Shown: positions 28,084-37,671, counted from the stretch's first letter. The stretch is 64,000 nucleotides of DNA from Parasporobacterium sp. (GCA_017510065.1 JAFWOB010000065.1:57454-121453); one strand, 5' to 3'. The notes: generated by a model from the letters alone, not told the origin. A program made the numbers and translations.

Positions 28084-29271
28084 ATGACAGAAAAGTTGCT
28101 GATCAAATATTCGGAGATCGGTGTAAAAGGAAATAACCGGTATATCTTTGAGGATATGCTGGTACGCAATATTAAAAGTGCTTTAAAGGAAATGACACAT
28201 CCCTGCGAGGTGCGAAAAGCCGACGGCAGGATCTATATCTCCTATGAGGAAGAGGATTATGAAGAGGCTATAGATGCCCTGACCAAAGTCTTCGGGATCG
28301 CATGGATCTGTCCGGTGACACAGCTGAAGCCGGTTCCGTTTGAGGAATTGAAGACGCAGGTGATCGAATTCATACGCCGGACTTATTTTGCAGACGGGGA
28401 GGAAAAAGCATTTTCCTTCAAGGTCAACTGCCGAAGGGCAGAGAAAAGCTATCCTCTGAATTCCATGGAAGTCAATATCCTGATCGGGGAGGCATTGCTG
28501 GATGCGTTTCCGTCACTGCATGTGGATGTGCACGATCCGGAAGTTATGCTGAATATTGAGATCCGTCCGAAGGATATCAATATTTATTCCATTGCGATCG
28601 AAGGACTCAGCGGCATGCCGGTGGGCTCTTCCGGGAAAGCGATGCTGCTTCTGTCCGGCGGGATCGACAGTCCCGTGGCGGGGTATCTGGTATCCAAACG
28701 GGGCGTCAGCCTGGATGCTGTGTATTTCCATGCACCTCCGTATACTTCCGAACGTGCGAAACAGAAAGTGGTGGATCTGGCGAAGATCATTTCCCGGTAT
28801 TCCGGACCGATCAAGCTGCATGTGGTGAACTTTACCGATATCCAGATGAAGATCTACGAACTGTGTCCGCATGATGAACTGACCATTATCATGCGCCGGT
28901 ATATGATGAAGATCGCCCAGGAACTGGCGGAAAAAGAAGGTTCTTTAGGGCTCGTGACAGGAGAGAGCATTGGCCAGGTTGCCAGTCAGACCATGCAGAG
29001 CATGCTGGTAACCAATGAAGTCTGCCATATGCCGGTTTACAGGCCTTTGTGCGCCTTTGACAAACTGGATATCGTGGCCATCTCCGAGAAGATCGGAGCT
29101 TATGAGACATCCATCCTGCCATACGAAGACTGCTGCACGATCTTTGTGGCAAAACACCCGGTCACAAAGCCGAAACTTGACCGCATTGTAAGGTCCGAGC
29201 GCAAGCTGGAAGGCGTGATCGAAGAATTGTACAGGGAAGCGCTTGATACCGTTGAGGTCATAGAGATCTGA
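28084..29271 (+). CDS. thiI: tRNA 4-thiouridine synthetase ThiI
   Basis: The 395-residue protein has the ferredoxin-like/THUMP N-terminus (KYSEIGVKGNNRYIFE) and an ATP-PPase domain with LSGGIDSPVAGYLVSKRG, plus SLGLVTGESIGQVASQT later. It lacks the C-terminal rhodanese domain of E. coli ThiI, as usual for Firmicutes, so sulfur should come directly from a cysteine desulfurase such as the neighbour at 25638. A GGAGG-type SD precedes ATG 28084. The mtaB gene starts one base after its stop. Confidence 0.95.
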   Translation: MTEKLLIKYSEIGVKGNNRYIFEDMLVRNIKSALKEMTHPCEVRKADGRIYISYEEEDYEEAIDALTKVFGIAWICPVTQLKPVPFEELKTQVIEFIRRTYFADGEEKAFSFKVNCRRAEKSYPLNSMEVNILIGEALLDAFPSLHVDVHDPEVMLNIEIRPKDINIYSIAIEGLSGMPVGSSGKAMLLLSGGIDSPVAGYLVSKRGVSLDAVYFHAPPYTSERAKQKVVDLAKIISRYSGPIKLHVVNFTDIQMKIYELCPHDELTIIMRRYMMKIAQELAEKEGSLGLVTGESIGQVASQTMQSMLVTNEVCHMPVYRPLCAFDKLDIVAISEKIGAYETSILPYEDCCTIFVAKHPVTKPKLDRIVRSERKLEGVIEELYREALDTVEVIEI

Positions 29272-29272
29272 C

Positions 29273-30583
29273 ATGAAAGTTTCTTTTCATACATTAGGAT
29301 GCAAAACAAATGCATATGAAACCCAGGCGATCAGGGAACAGTTTCTGACTGCCGGTTATGAGCTCGGGGAGTTTTCGGAACCCTGCGATGTGTATGTGAT
29401 CAACACCTGTGCCGTGACGGCGGAAGCTGCAAGGAAATCCCGTCAGATGACCGGAAGATGCAAGCGGAAGAACCCTCAGGCACTGGTGGTGGTGACCGGC
29501 TGTTACGCCCAGGAAGCCGGAGAGGAGCTGCTTAGGGAAACCATGGCTGACCTTGTGGTGGGAAACAGTGAAAAAAACCGGATCCTGCCTCTTGTACAGG
29601 ACCTGGCAAAAGGCTGTACTGTTGTGAAGGATCTGTCAGGGTGCAGAGAATATGAGAAGCAGAGCATCACCCTGGGACAGGAAGACCATGTCAGGGCTTA
29701 TGTGAAGATCCAGGACGGATGCGACCGGTTCTGTTCCTACTGCCTGATCCCCTTTCTGCGGGGAAGATCCAGAAGCCGGGACAGGGAAGACATTTTGCAG
29801 GAAGTCAGAGATCTGGCGGCTTCCGGTTGTCAGGAGATCGTTCTGACCGGCATTGATATCAGCAGCTTTCGAACAGGTGGGGAAAAAGGAGAGGATCTTG
29901 TCTGTCTGTTGGAGAAACTGGACCGGATCTCCGGGGTCGAACGGATCCGGCTGGGCTCCCTGGAAGAAGGGATCATCTCAAAGCCTTTTCTGGAAAGGCT
30001 TGTTTCTGTCGCTTCCTTCTGTCCCCAGTTTCATTTGTCTCTGCAAAGCGGCAGCAATACTGTTCTGAAGAGGATGAACAGGCACTATACTGCCCAGGAG
30101 TTTTATCAGGCGGTGGAGATGATCAGGGAGCGTTTTCCGAATGCCGGGATCACCACCGATATCATTACGGGCTTTCCGGGAGAAACGGAAGAGGAGTTTG
30201 AAGAGACCATGGCGTTTGCCCGGAAAACCGGGTTTTCCAGGCTTCATGTTTTTCCGTATTCCAGAAGGGAAGGAACCAGGGCGGATCAAATGCCGGGCCA
30301 GCTGACGAGGGCGGTCAGGGAGGAACGGGCTGCGCGGCTGATCCGTTTGGGAGAGCAGCTGCGGGAACAGTATGAGTGCCGTCTGATCGGAAAGACCTGC
30401 CATATCCTGGCAGAGGAATGCGTTCGCACAGAGAACGGACTGTTTCTTGCCGGTTATACGCCTGAGTATGTAAGGATATTGCTGCCGGTGCGAACGCAGC
30501 CTGAAAAACAGGAGACTTTGTTGAACCGGATCATACCGGTCGTTCCGAAGGTCTTTCAGGACGGGTGCCTGATTGCTGAGTAA
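29273..30583 (+). CDS. mtaB: tRNA t6A37 methylthiotransferase MtaB
   Basis: The 436-residue radical SAM enzyme has an N-terminal UPF0004 domain (FHTLGCKTNAYETQAI, VINTCAVTAEA, VTGCYAQ), a radical SAM motif C-SYC in GCDRFCSYCLIPFLRGRSRS, and a C-terminal TRAM-like region. The short KTNAYE motif with GCKTN identifies MtaB rather than MiaB/RimO. It adds a methylthio group to t6A37 in tRNAs reading ANN codons. Coupled to thiI; both modify tRNA. Confidence 0.92.
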   Translation: MKVSFHTLGCKTNAYETQAIREQFLTAGYELGEFSEPCDVYVINTCAVTAEAARKSRQMTGRCKRKNPQALVVVTGCYAQEAGEELLRETMADLVVGNSEKNRILPLVQDLAKGCTVVKDLSGCREYEKQSITLGQEDHVRAYVKIQDGCDRFCSYCLIPFLRGRSRSRDREDILQEVRDLAASGCQEIVLTGIDISSFRTGGEKGEDLVCLLEKLDRISGVERIRLGSLEEGIISKPFLERLVSVASFCPQFHLSLQSGSNTVLKRMNRHYTAQEFYQAVEMIRERFPNAGITTDIITGFPGETEEEFEETMAFARKTGFSRLHVFPYSRREGTRADQMPGQLTRAVREERAARLIRLGEQLREQYECRLIGKTCHILAEECVRTENGLFLAGYTPEYVRILLPVRTQPEKQETLLNRIIPVVPKVFQDGCLIAE

Positions 30584-30708
30584 CGCTGATTGTTTGCGGC
30601 GACCCCGGCGGATGACAGGATCAAATGCTGATTTTGAGAATATCCGACTATTTCTAACTGCAGAAAACAACCGACCAGGATGGATCGGAACTTGAAGAAC
30701 AAGAAGGC

Positions 30709-30737
30709 TTGCAACTACGCGGATTTTAAGGTAAAAT
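30709..30737 (+). promoter_or_regulatory. Promoter placing a start near the ireB ATG
   Basis: TTGCAA (30709-30714), 17 bases, TAAAAT (30732-30737). The expected transcription start (~30744) coincides with the ireB ATG, and no SD lies before it. Confidence 0.5.
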
Positions 30738-30743
30738 CACGTC

Positions 30744-31010
30744 ATGGCCAATAATAATTTACAATTCACACAACATTATAGTATTCCGAAGGAAGAGCTT
30801 CTCACGACCGAGAAGATCTTTGCCCGTGTTTACGCTGCACTGGCAGAGAAAGGGTATGACCCTGTCAATCAGATCGTAGGCTACATTATGTCGGGAGACC
30901 CTACCTACATCACCAGTCACAATAACGCCAGGGGTATTATTGCCAAGGTGGAAAGAGACGAGCTTATTGAGGAAGCTGTCAGATTCTATATCGATAACAA
31001 GCTGAAATAG
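30744..31010 (+). CDS. ireB: IreB-family regulatory phosphoprotein (UPF0297)
   Basis: The 88-residue protein keeps the family core [36 protein letters not shown] and length. In Enterococcus, IreB is phosphorylated by the PASTA kinase IreK and tunes cephalosporin tolerance. The ireB-ruvX-DUF1292 order is the conserved Firmicutes arrangement. The first ~18 residues ([13 protein letters not shown]) diverge from the usual DET-F-F start. No SD precedes the ATG, and a promoter ends six bases upstream, so the mRNA may be leaderless. Confidence 0.92.
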   Translation: MANNNLQFTQHYSIPKEELLTTEKIFARVYAALAEKGYDPVNQIVGYIMSGDPTYITSHNNARGIIAKVERDELIEEAVRFYIDNKLK

Positions 31011-31019
31011 GTGACTCTC

Positions 31020-31463
31020 ATGAGGATCATGGGTCTTGATTACGGGGCTAAGACCGTCGGGGTGGCGCTCAGCGACCCTCTCGGATTTACGGCCTGGCCT
31101 TTGGAAACAATAACCAGAGAATCTGAAAAGAAACTTCGCAGAACGCTAGCCCGTCTGGAGGAAATTGTCCGGGAATACCAGGTGGGCAGTATCATTTTGG
31201 GCTATCCTCTCAATATGGATGGCTCAGTCGGTGAACGCGCCTGTAAATCACTGGAATTCAAGATAAAACTGGAGAATAGGCTTAAGATTCCTGTCATTAT
31301 GCAGGATGAAAGGCTTACAACTGTTGCTGCGGATGAGGTCCTGGAAGAAATGAAAGTACCGCGGTCGGAGCGCAAACAATATATCGATAAGATCGCTGCT
31401 GCGTATATCTTGGAAGATTATATGTCATCGATACAGGAGAATAACAATGGAAAAGGAAGGTAA
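31020..31463 (+). CDS. ruvX: Holliday junction resolvase-like RuvX/YqgF
   Basis: The 147-residue RNase H-fold nuclease has MGLDYGAKTVGVALSDPLG, IILGYPLNMDGSVGERA and DERLTTVAADEVLEEM. In bacteria it trims the 5' end of pre-16S rRNA. I prefer ATG 31020, because AGGTG overlapping the ireB stop is well placed; a GTG at 31011 directly after the ireB stop is the alternative. The DUF1292 gene overlaps its end by 17 bases. Confidence 0.93.
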   Translation: MRIMGLDYGAKTVGVALSDPLGFTAWPLETITRESEKKLRRTLARLEEIVREYQVGSIILGYPLNMDGSVGERACKSLEFKIKLENRLKIPVIMQDERLTTVAADEVLEEMKVPRSERKQYIDKIAAAYILEDYMSSIQENNNGKGR

Positions 31464-31719
31464 GATCATCTTTAAGGATGAGAATGGACAGGAAGATGTG
31501 TTTTATATCATAGAGGAGACAACCCTCCGCAATATTCATTATATCATGGTGACGGATACGCCGGATGGAGAAGAGGAGGCAGATGCTTATATTCTGAAGG
31601 ATGTCTCCGATCCGGAATCGGAAGAGGCCATTTATGAATTTGTGGAAGATGACAGGGAACTGGAAGCGCTTGCGGATATTTTCGCGGAGCTTCTGGAAGA
31701 TGTCGACATCGAACAGTAA
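31447..31719 (+). CDS. DUF1292-family protein (UPF0473, YrzB-like)
   Basis: The 90-residue acidic protein matches the small Firmicutes family that always sits with ireB and ruvX: KIIFKDENGQEDVFYIIEET, then ADAYILKDV and a Glu/Asp-rich end. Function is unknown. It overlaps ruvX by 17 bases and is followed 26 bases later by the RNase J gene. Confidence 0.88.
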   Translation: MEKEGKIIFKDENGQEDVFYIIEETTLRNIHYIMVTDTPDGEEEADAYILKDVSDPESEEAIYEFVEDDRELEALADIFAELLEDVDIEQ

Positions 31720-31745
31720 CACATCGTTCGTAAGAAATAATACAT

Positions 31746-33428
31746 ATGACAGAAAGAAAGAAAAAAACACAGACACTTTCCGATAAAGTGAAGATCATTC
31801 CATTGGGCGGGATGGATTATATCGGAATGAATATGACCGCCATTGAATATGAGGATTCCATCATTGTGGTGGACTGCGGCATGGCGTTTGCTGATGATTC
31901 TCTTCTGGGGATCGATCTGATCATCCCGGATATCTCATATTTGAAACAGAACAAGCAGAAAGTAAAAGGATATTATATTACCCACGGACATGAAGATCAT
32001 ATCGGTGCGGTTCCCTATATCCTGCGGGAAGTCAATGCTCCTGTTTATGGAACAAAGCTTTCCATTGCCCTGATCCAGAAGAAGCTGGCAGAGCACGGGA
32101 TGGAAACACTGGTAAAAACCAAAGTCGTGACTTACGGGGAAAAGCTGAAAGCCGGTAAATTCAGTATCGAATTCATCAGGACCAATCACAGTATCTCGGA
32201 CGCAGCGGCGCTGGCGATTACCTGTCCTGCCGGAACCATCGTGCAGACGGGTGATTTTAAGGTAGACTACACGCCGGTGTATGGAGACGCCATCGATCTG
32301 TGGAGACTGGCAGAACTCGGGAAGAAGGGAATCCTGGCAGTGATGTGCGATTCCACCAATGCCCTGAGGCCTGGTTATACCATGTCAGAAAAGACCGTGG
32401 GCGAGACCTTTGACATGCTTTTCGCCAAACACAGCCGCAACAGGATCATCGTGGCTACCTTTGCCTCCAATGTGGACAGGGTGCAGCAGGTCATCAACAC
32501 GGCATACAAGAACAAGCGAAAGGTGATCCTGGAGGGCCGGTCCATGGTCAATGTCATTGAGACGGCACAGGAACTGGGCTATATTTCCGTTCCGGAGAAT
32601 ACGCTGATCTCCATCGACGAGATGAAGAATTACCCGGACAATAAACTGACCATCATTACAACAGGCAGCCAGGGAGAGCCCATGGCAGCGTTATCAAGGA
32701 TGGCATACAAGAACCATAAGAAGATCGAGATCCGAAAGGATGATATTATCATCTTTTCCTCTTCACCAATCCCGGGCAACGAAAAAGCGGTCTCCAATGT
32801 CATGAATGAGCTGGCGCAGATGGGTGCAAAGGTTATTTTCCAGCAGACCCATGTATCCGGACATGCCTGCCAGGAAGAGATCAAACTGATCTATTCCCTG
32901 TTAAAGCCGAAATATGTGATCCCGGCTCATGGAGAATTCAGACACAGGGCAGCAAACCGCCAGATCGCGCTGGATATGGGATATGACAGCAAGCACGTCA
33001 TTATGGCAGAAACCGGGGACGTGATCGAACTGTCGGAACAGGCAGCCAAAAAGGTCGGAACTGTTCAGGCCGGAGGTATCTATGTGGACAATTCCGGTGT
33101 GGAAGACGTGGGACGTACAGTGATCCAGGACAGGAAAGATCTGTCGGAAAGAGGCGTCCTGATCGTTTCTGTCTGCATTGACAAAGAGAACAATCTCATC
33201 GTATCCGGGCCGGAGGTATTTACCAGAGGCTGGGTCTATGATGGCGACCTGGATATAATCCTTGATGAAATAAAGAAAATCATCTATAATAACCTGATAA
33301 ATTATCTGGAAAAGAATCATTACAACAGAGGCAAAGCCAAAATGGTGATCGGGGATTCGGTCCGCAAGTATACCCGGGTCCAGGACAGAAAAGGCCCGAT
33401 GGTTCTGCCTTTTATTTTGGAAGTTTGA
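31746..33428 (+). CDS. rnj: Ribonuclease J
   Basis: The 560-residue metallo-beta-lactamase RNase has YYITHGHEDHIGAVPYILRE (metal ligands), the beta-CASP region (SSPIPGNEKAV, HVSGHACQEE) and the PAHGEFRH motif, then the C-terminal domain. It acts as 5'-3' exonuclease and endonuclease in mRNA turnover. Its position behind ireB-ruvX-DUF1292 is seen in many Lachnospiraceae. Start ATG 31746 directly precedes MTERKKKTQ. Confidence 0.95.
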   Translation: MTERKKKTQTLSDKVKIIPLGGMDYIGMNMTAIEYEDSIIVVDCGMAFADDSLLGIDLIIPDISYLKQNKQKVKGYYITHGHEDHIGAVPYILREVNAPVYGTKLSIALIQKKLAEHGMETLVKTKVVTYGEKLKAGKFSIEFIRTNHSISDAAALAITCPAGTIVQTGDFKVDYTPVYGDAIDLWRLAELGKKGILAVMCDSTNALRPGYTMSEKTVGETFDMLFAKHSRNRIIVATFASNVDRVQQVINTAYKNKRKVILEGRSMVNVIETAQELGYISVPENTLISIDEMKNYPDNKLTIITTGSQGEPMAALSRMAYKNHKKIEIRKDDIIIFSSSPIPGNEKAVSNVMNELAQMGAKVIFQQTHVSGHACQEEIKLIYSLLKPKYVIPAHGEFRHRAANRQIALDMGYDSKHVIMAETGDVIELSEQAAKKVGTVQAGGIYVDNSGVEDVGRTVIQDRKDLSERGVLIVSVCIDKENNLIVSGPEVFTRGWVYDGDLDIILDEIKKIIYNNLINYLEKNHYNRGKAKMVIGDSVRKYTRVQDRKGPMVLPFILEV

Positions 33429-33490
33429 CCTGATGTGCCTGGCAGATACAAATATTTTCTGCCGGCATGACAGTAAGGTTGGGAACGTAT

Positions 33491-34870
33491 ATGGAAGAAA
33501 CCAGAAAGCGAACAGACAGAAAGAGCCAGAACGGCAAAAAAGCATCCAGGGTCGTGGATATGAGCTGGGCTGCAAAATACCTGGATGACGACTGGGAGAA
33601 CAAATATTCTGCCGAAGGTGCCGTCGATACACAGGTGGCCATGCCGCCCGGTGAAAAGAAAGACCGGGAGGCGGGCGACGAGGAAGAATGTATCGTAAAT
33701 GATCTGTCTGATACGCAGTTATTCAGGACTGCCTTCAGAGAACCGCTGCCTGCAGATCCGGAGGATCCGCAAGAGCAGGAGGCGATAAAAGAGCAGGGAA
33801 AACAAGATGGTCCGGGGGACCCGGAAGAAGACGACATCAGGATCAGGGATGCGGTGACGGAAGAGACGATCACATCCCTGGAAGAGATGCAGGCTGTCAG
33901 GGATGCGGCAGGTCTGGCTCAGATGGAGACAGATAACCCGGAAGAAGATGTTGTAAGAATACGTGATGCGGTCACCGACAAAACGGTTGTATCCGTATCG
34001 GAAGCCAAAGCTGTCAGAACGGTCCTGTTCCATATGGGTATGGATGAAGACCTGGATGAACTTTCCGGGATCAGGGATGCCAGAAACAGCATTCTCAGGC
34101 AGGAACCTGCCGGACAAGAAGAAAAGGCTGCACAAAAGACGCCGGAAACTGCCGCACCGAAAGTAAAGGCAGAGGAACCTGCACTTGTCCCGGGGAAAAC
34201 GATCGTTGCCTCCAAAACCGCTGATTCAGTCAGAAAAGCAGCCTCCCGCATCGAGGAGGATGGACCGCCGGTCCAAAGCGCTGCGCAGATGATCGAGGTG
34301 GATCCGGAAGAGTTTATCACCGATGTGGAGGAATCCCGCCCTGCCAGGAAAGAACGTTCCGAATCGCGAAGGCACCGGAGTACCGAGGCGCCAAGCAGGG
34401 CTTCTGAGAGAAAGACCCGGGAACGGCCGGATGCATATGATCCTGATCTCCGTCCGGAACGCAGGCGGGACAGCAGACATGAACGGGAGCGGGAGTATGA
34501 TCGGGACCGCGGCAGCAGGTATTATTATGGGTATATGCCGTCGAAGAGCCCGCTGAGGTTTATTCCCCTGGTGCTGGTAATCGCCTTGTGCGTGTTCGGA
34601 TTTATCGCTGCCAGGGAGATCTGCCATGATGTTCCCATCAATTCCAGCGATTATTCAAAGATGAAATATACAGTCACGGAAGGCCTGACGGATGAGCAGC
34701 TGGCGCAGGATTTGGCAGGTATGGGGATCATAGACAACCAGCTGATCTTCCGGATCAGATGCCGGTTCTATGATGCCGATTATGTAGAGGGGACCTATGA
34801 ATTGAGTCCGTGCTACAGCACAGAAAAGATCATCAATATTCTGTCCGGGTATACTTACGGCAGTGACTGA
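33491..34870 (+). CDS. Membrane protein with MltG N-domain-like end but no transglycosylase domain
   Basis: The protein (about 459 residues from ATG 33491; an upstream ATG lies at 33467) has a ~355-residue cytoplasmic part that is acidic, then Arg-rich. It contains two ~40-residue repeats, each with an IRIRDAVT or VRIRDAVT core. One membrane helix (~365-385) follows, then a short outer domain, YTVTEGLTDEQLAQDLAGMG to a final TYELSPCYSTEKIINILSG. That outer part resembles the LysM-like module preceding the catalytic YceG/MltG domain, which is absent. Position before the O-methyltransferase and U32 genes is where relatives carry mltG-like genes. Role unknown; perhaps cell-wall linked. Confidence 0.65.
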   Translation: MEETRKRTDRKSQNGKKASRVVDMSWAAKYLDDDWENKYSAEGAVDTQVAMPPGEKKDREAGDEEECIVNDLSDTQLFRTAFREPLPADPEDPQEQEAIKEQGKQDGPGDPEEDDIRIRDAVTEETITSLEEMQAVRDAAGLAQMETDNPEEDVVRIRDAVTDKTVVSVSEAKAVRTVLFHMGMDEDLDELSGIRDARNSILRQEPAGQEEKAAQKTPETAAPKVKAEEPALVPGKTIVASKTADSVRKAASRIEEDGPPVQSAAQMIEVDPEEFITDVEESRPARKERSESRRHRSTEAPSRASERKTRERPDAYDPDLRPERRRDSRHEREREYDRDRGSRYYYGYMPSKSPLRFIPLVLVIALCVFGFIAAREICHDVPINSSDYSKMKYTVTEGLTDEQLAQDLAGMGIIDNQLIFRIRCRFYDADYVEGTYELSPCYSTEKIINILSGYTYGSD

Positions 34871-34910
34871 TCCATAGCGGACGTATCAGTTCCGCAGATT
34901 GTAAAAATAC

Positions 34911-34953
34911 AGGATTGCACAGGCGTCAGCCGCCATGCAATCCTTATATTATT
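34911..34953 (+). terminator. Strong terminator hairpin
   Basis: AGGATTGCA (34911-34919) pairs with TGCAATCCT (34936-34944), with an inner GGCG/CGCC stem, followed by TATATTATT. It ends the RNase J transcript. Confidence 0.75.
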
Positions 34954-34959
34954 ATTAAA

Positions 34960-35595
34960 ATGATCATTGATCCGAACATTACAACGTATATCTATTCCAT
35001 TGAACCGGATGGGGATCCCGGGCTGGAAGCGCTGAGAATCTATGCGGAAGAGAAAAACGTTCCGGTAATCCGCAGGGAAATGGAGCCGTTTATGCGGGTA
35101 CTCCTTCAAACCGTCCGACCCGGAAGGATCCTGGAGATCGGAACAGGGATAGGTTATTCCGCTCTTTTCATGGACAGCTGTCTGGAGCATCCGGAGATTG
35201 TGACCATAGAAAACTATGAGCCGCGGCTTCAGGAAGCTGAAAAGATCCTGGAAGGACATACCAATATCAAACTGGTGAAAGAAGACGCGGCAAATGCGTT
35301 GAAGGAACTGGAAGGTCCCTTCGACTTTATTTTTTTGGATGCGGCGAAGGCACAGTATATGGCCATGCTTTCCGATATCAGGCGGCTTCTTCCAAAAGGC
35401 GGTATACTGTTGGCGGACAATGTGCTCCAGGATGGGGAACTGATCCGATCCAGGTATCTGACGCCCAGACGGCAGAGAACCATTCATGAAAGGATGCGGG
35501 AATTCATCTGGGAAATGAAGCATTCACCGGATTTTGAGACCAGCCTGGTTACCCTGGGGGACGGTATTATTTTGAGCATTAAGAAAGGAATCTGA
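34960..35595 (+). CDS. O-methyltransferase (YrrM-like)
   Basis: From ATG 34960 the product is 211 residues: a class I SAM methyltransferase of the catechol-OMT-like family with ILEIGTGIGYSALFM (motif I), VTIENYEP and DFIFLDAAKAQYMAML. YrrM in Bacillus modifies tRNA wobble uridine (TrmR), and the U32 neighbour fits that theme. An upstream in-frame start at 34915 lies inside the terminator hairpin and is rejected. No good SD precedes 34960. The U32 gene follows 8 bases after the stop. Confidence 0.85.
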   Translation: MIIDPNITTYIYSIEPDGDPGLEALRIYAEEKNVPVIRREMEPFMRVLLQTVRPGRILEIGTGIGYSALFMDSCLEHPEIVTIENYEPRLQEAEKILEGHTNIKLVKEDAANALKELEGPFDFIFLDAAKAQYMAMLSDIRRLLPKGGILLADNVLQDGELIRSRYLTPRRQRTIHERMREFIWEMKHSPDFETSLVTLGDGIILSIKKGI

Positions 35596-35603
35596 TCCAG
35601 ATA

Positions 35604-36857
35604 ATGAGAGAACATATCAAACCGGAACTTCTGATGCCTGCCGGCTCGCTTCCTGTATTGAAAGTGGCAGTGGCATACGGCGCAGATGCTGTCTATATTG
35701 GAGGAGAAGCCTTTTCTCTGCGTGCCAATGCCCATAATTTTTCCTTTGAAGAAATGAAGGAAGGGATCGCTTTTGCGCATGAGAGAAATGTCAAAGTCTA
35801 TGTAACAGCCAATATCTTTGCTCACAACAGGGATCTGGAAGAAGCGGAAGTGTATTTTCGGGAACTGAAGGAACTGAAGCCGGATGCGCTGATCATTTCC
35901 GACCCGGGAATCTTCCTCCTGGCAAAACAGATCCTTCCGGAAGTGGAGATCCATATCAGTACTCAGGCCAATAATACCAATTACGGAACCTATCGGTTCT
36001 GGCATGATCTGGGAGCCAAAAGGGTTGTCAGCGCAAGGGAAATGAGTCTTGCGCAGATCCGGGAATTGAGGGATAAGATCCCCGAAGACATGGAGATCGA
36101 AACGTTTGTTCACGGTGCCATGTGTATCTCCTATTCCGGCAGGTGCCTTTTGTCTGCCTTTATGACAGGACGAAGCGCCAATAAAGGAGACTGTACGCAT
36201 CCCTGCCGGTGGAAATATGCCGTCATGGAAGAAACAAGACCGGGAGAGTATCTGCCGGTGGAAGAAAACGACAGGGGAACGTTCCTGTTCAATTCCCGGG
36301 ATCTTTGCATGATCGAACATGTTCCGGAACTGATAGAGGCGGGAATCGACAGCTTCAAGGTGGAAGGGCGCATGAAGAGCGCTCTGTATGTTGCGGCTGT
36401 CGGGCGGACTTACCGGATGGCGATCGATGATTACTGCGAAGATCCGCAGCGATACCGGGAACGGCTTCCCTTTTACAGGGCGGAGATCGCCAAATGCACA
36501 TACAGGGAGTATACGACAGCGTTTTTCTTCGGAAAACCGGATGAGACATCCCAGATCTATGATGCCTCCACTTATGTGAAGGAGTGGACATATCTTGGAA
36601 TGGCCGATGAAGAAAAACAGTATCACAGTCCGGATGGAAGGACCTATTACATGTTGGAACAGAAAAACAAATTCTGTGTCGGTGATACGGTGGAGGTCAT
36701 GAAGCCGGACGGAAGGAATATTACGGCAGAAGTCCTCGACATGCTGGACGAGGAGCATCACCCCATTTCCTCCTGTCCTCATCCCAGACAGCTGTTCTAT
36801 GTCGACCTGGGGACAGACTTGGAAACCTACGATATCATCCGGGCAAACCGGTCATAA
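35604..36857 (+). CDS. U32-family peptidase/hydroxylase-like protein
   Basis: The 417-residue protein has the U32 hallmarks ELLMPAGSLPVLKVAVAYGA near the start, and the signature FVHGAMCISYSGRCLLS followed by GDCTHPCRWKY, whose cysteines bind an Fe-S cluster in studied members. Relatives (TrhP/RlhA) hydroxylate tRNA wobble uridine or 23S rRNA; together with the YrrM-like methyltransferase this suggests 5-(carboxy)methoxyuridine formation in tRNA. No protease activity need be assumed. Confidence 0.88.
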   Translation: MREHIKPELLMPAGSLPVLKVAVAYGADAVYIGGEAFSLRANAHNFSFEEMKEGIAFAHERNVKVYVTANIFAHNRDLEEAEVYFRELKELKPDALIISDPGIFLLAKQILPEVEIHISTQANNTNYGTYRFWHDLGAKRVVSAREMSLAQIRELRDKIPEDMEIETFVHGAMCISYSGRCLLSAFMTGRSANKGDCTHPCRWKYAVMEETRPGEYLPVEENDRGTFLFNSRDLCMIEHVPELIEAGIDSFKVEGRMKSALYVAAVGRTYRMAIDDYCEDPQRYRERLPFYRAEIAKCTYREYTTAFFFGKPDETSQIYDASTYVKEWTYLGMADEEKQYHSPDGRTYYMLEQKNKFCVGDTVEVMKPDGRNITAEVLDMLDEEHHPISSCPHPRQLFYVDLGTDLETYDIIRANRS

Positions 36858-36882
36858 TGAATAAGGGAAAGGTTGCATCATC

Positions 36883-37671
36883 ATGATCCGTTTAGATTGT
36901 CAGTTTCAGTCCATCCTTTTAAGGACGCAGGTAAATGTCAAAGTGTTTCTCCCCAACCCGGAGGATTTTATGCATCCGGTAACGGATTTCAGAAAACGAT
37001 ATACATTTACTCCTTTCAAAACACTGTTTCTCCTGCACGGCATGATGGACAGCGGGGAACAGTGGGTGGAAAATACCAGTATTACCAGGATTGCCCAGGA
37101 AGCCGGGATTGCGCTGGTCATTCCCAGCTGCGGCAATAATTTTTATGTCAATACGATCTACGGTGCTCCTTATTCGGATTTTATCAGCGAAGAGCTGGTA
37201 GGATTTGTCCGGGCGCTTTTTCCTTTGTCTGACAGACGGGAAGACAATTATATATGGGGGATCAGCATGGGAGGATATGGCGCTTTGCGGCAGGGTTTTA
37301 TCCATCCGGAAATGTTTTCCAAAGTCGTTGCCATGTCCCCGACTTCCGATATTGAGTTTACCGCCCGTTTTGCCTATGCAATGGGAGTCGATCCGGAATA
37401 TGTCATCGGTTCCTGGAAAGTGCTTGCAGGTTCGGAACTGGATCTTCACACGATGGCGGAACATGCGGCAAAGGAAGGAAAGGATATTCCGAATATGCTG
37501 ATGATCATCGCAGACGAGGATCATATGGTACGGGATAACACCCGGTTCCGGGACTGTCTGGATCAATGCGGTTTTCGCAATGAATTCCGGACTTATCCGG
37601 GTGATCATACCTGGGATTTCTGGGACCGTCATGTGGAAGAATGTGTCCGCTGGCTGATGGAAGAAAAGTAA
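36883..37671 (+). CDS. Alpha/beta-hydrolase esterase (EstA/esterase D-like)
   Basis: The 262-residue protein has LFLLHGMMDSGEQW near the oxyanion hole, nucleophile elbow GISMGG (Ser ~129), an acidic residue near DEDHMVRDN and a C-terminal GDHTWDFWDRH histidine. This is the tributyrin esterase/S-formylglutathione hydrolase group. No signal peptide, so probably cytoplasmic deacylation of small esters. It lies 25 bases after the U32 gene and 13 before the CPBP gene. Confidence 0.82.
   Translation: MIRLDCQFQSILLRTQVNVKVFLPNPEDFMHPVTDFRKRYTFTPFKTLFLLHGMMDSGEQWVENTSITRIAQEAGIALVIPSCGNNFYVNTIYGAPYSDFISEELVGFVRALFPLSDRREDNYIWGISMGGYGALRQGFIHPEMFSKVVAMSPTSDIEFTARFAYAMGVDPEYVIGSWKVLAGSELDLHTMAEHAAKEGKDIPNMLMIIADEDHMVRDNTRFRDCLDQCGFRNEFRTYPGDHTWDFWDRHVEECVRWLMEEK

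Noticed and set aside
34915-34959. Upstream start of the O-methyltransferase
   Set aside because: The added codons lie inside a strong terminator hairpin.
35484-36782. 432-codon minus-strand open frame
   Set aside because: Shadow of the U32 peptidase gene, which carries the U32 signature.
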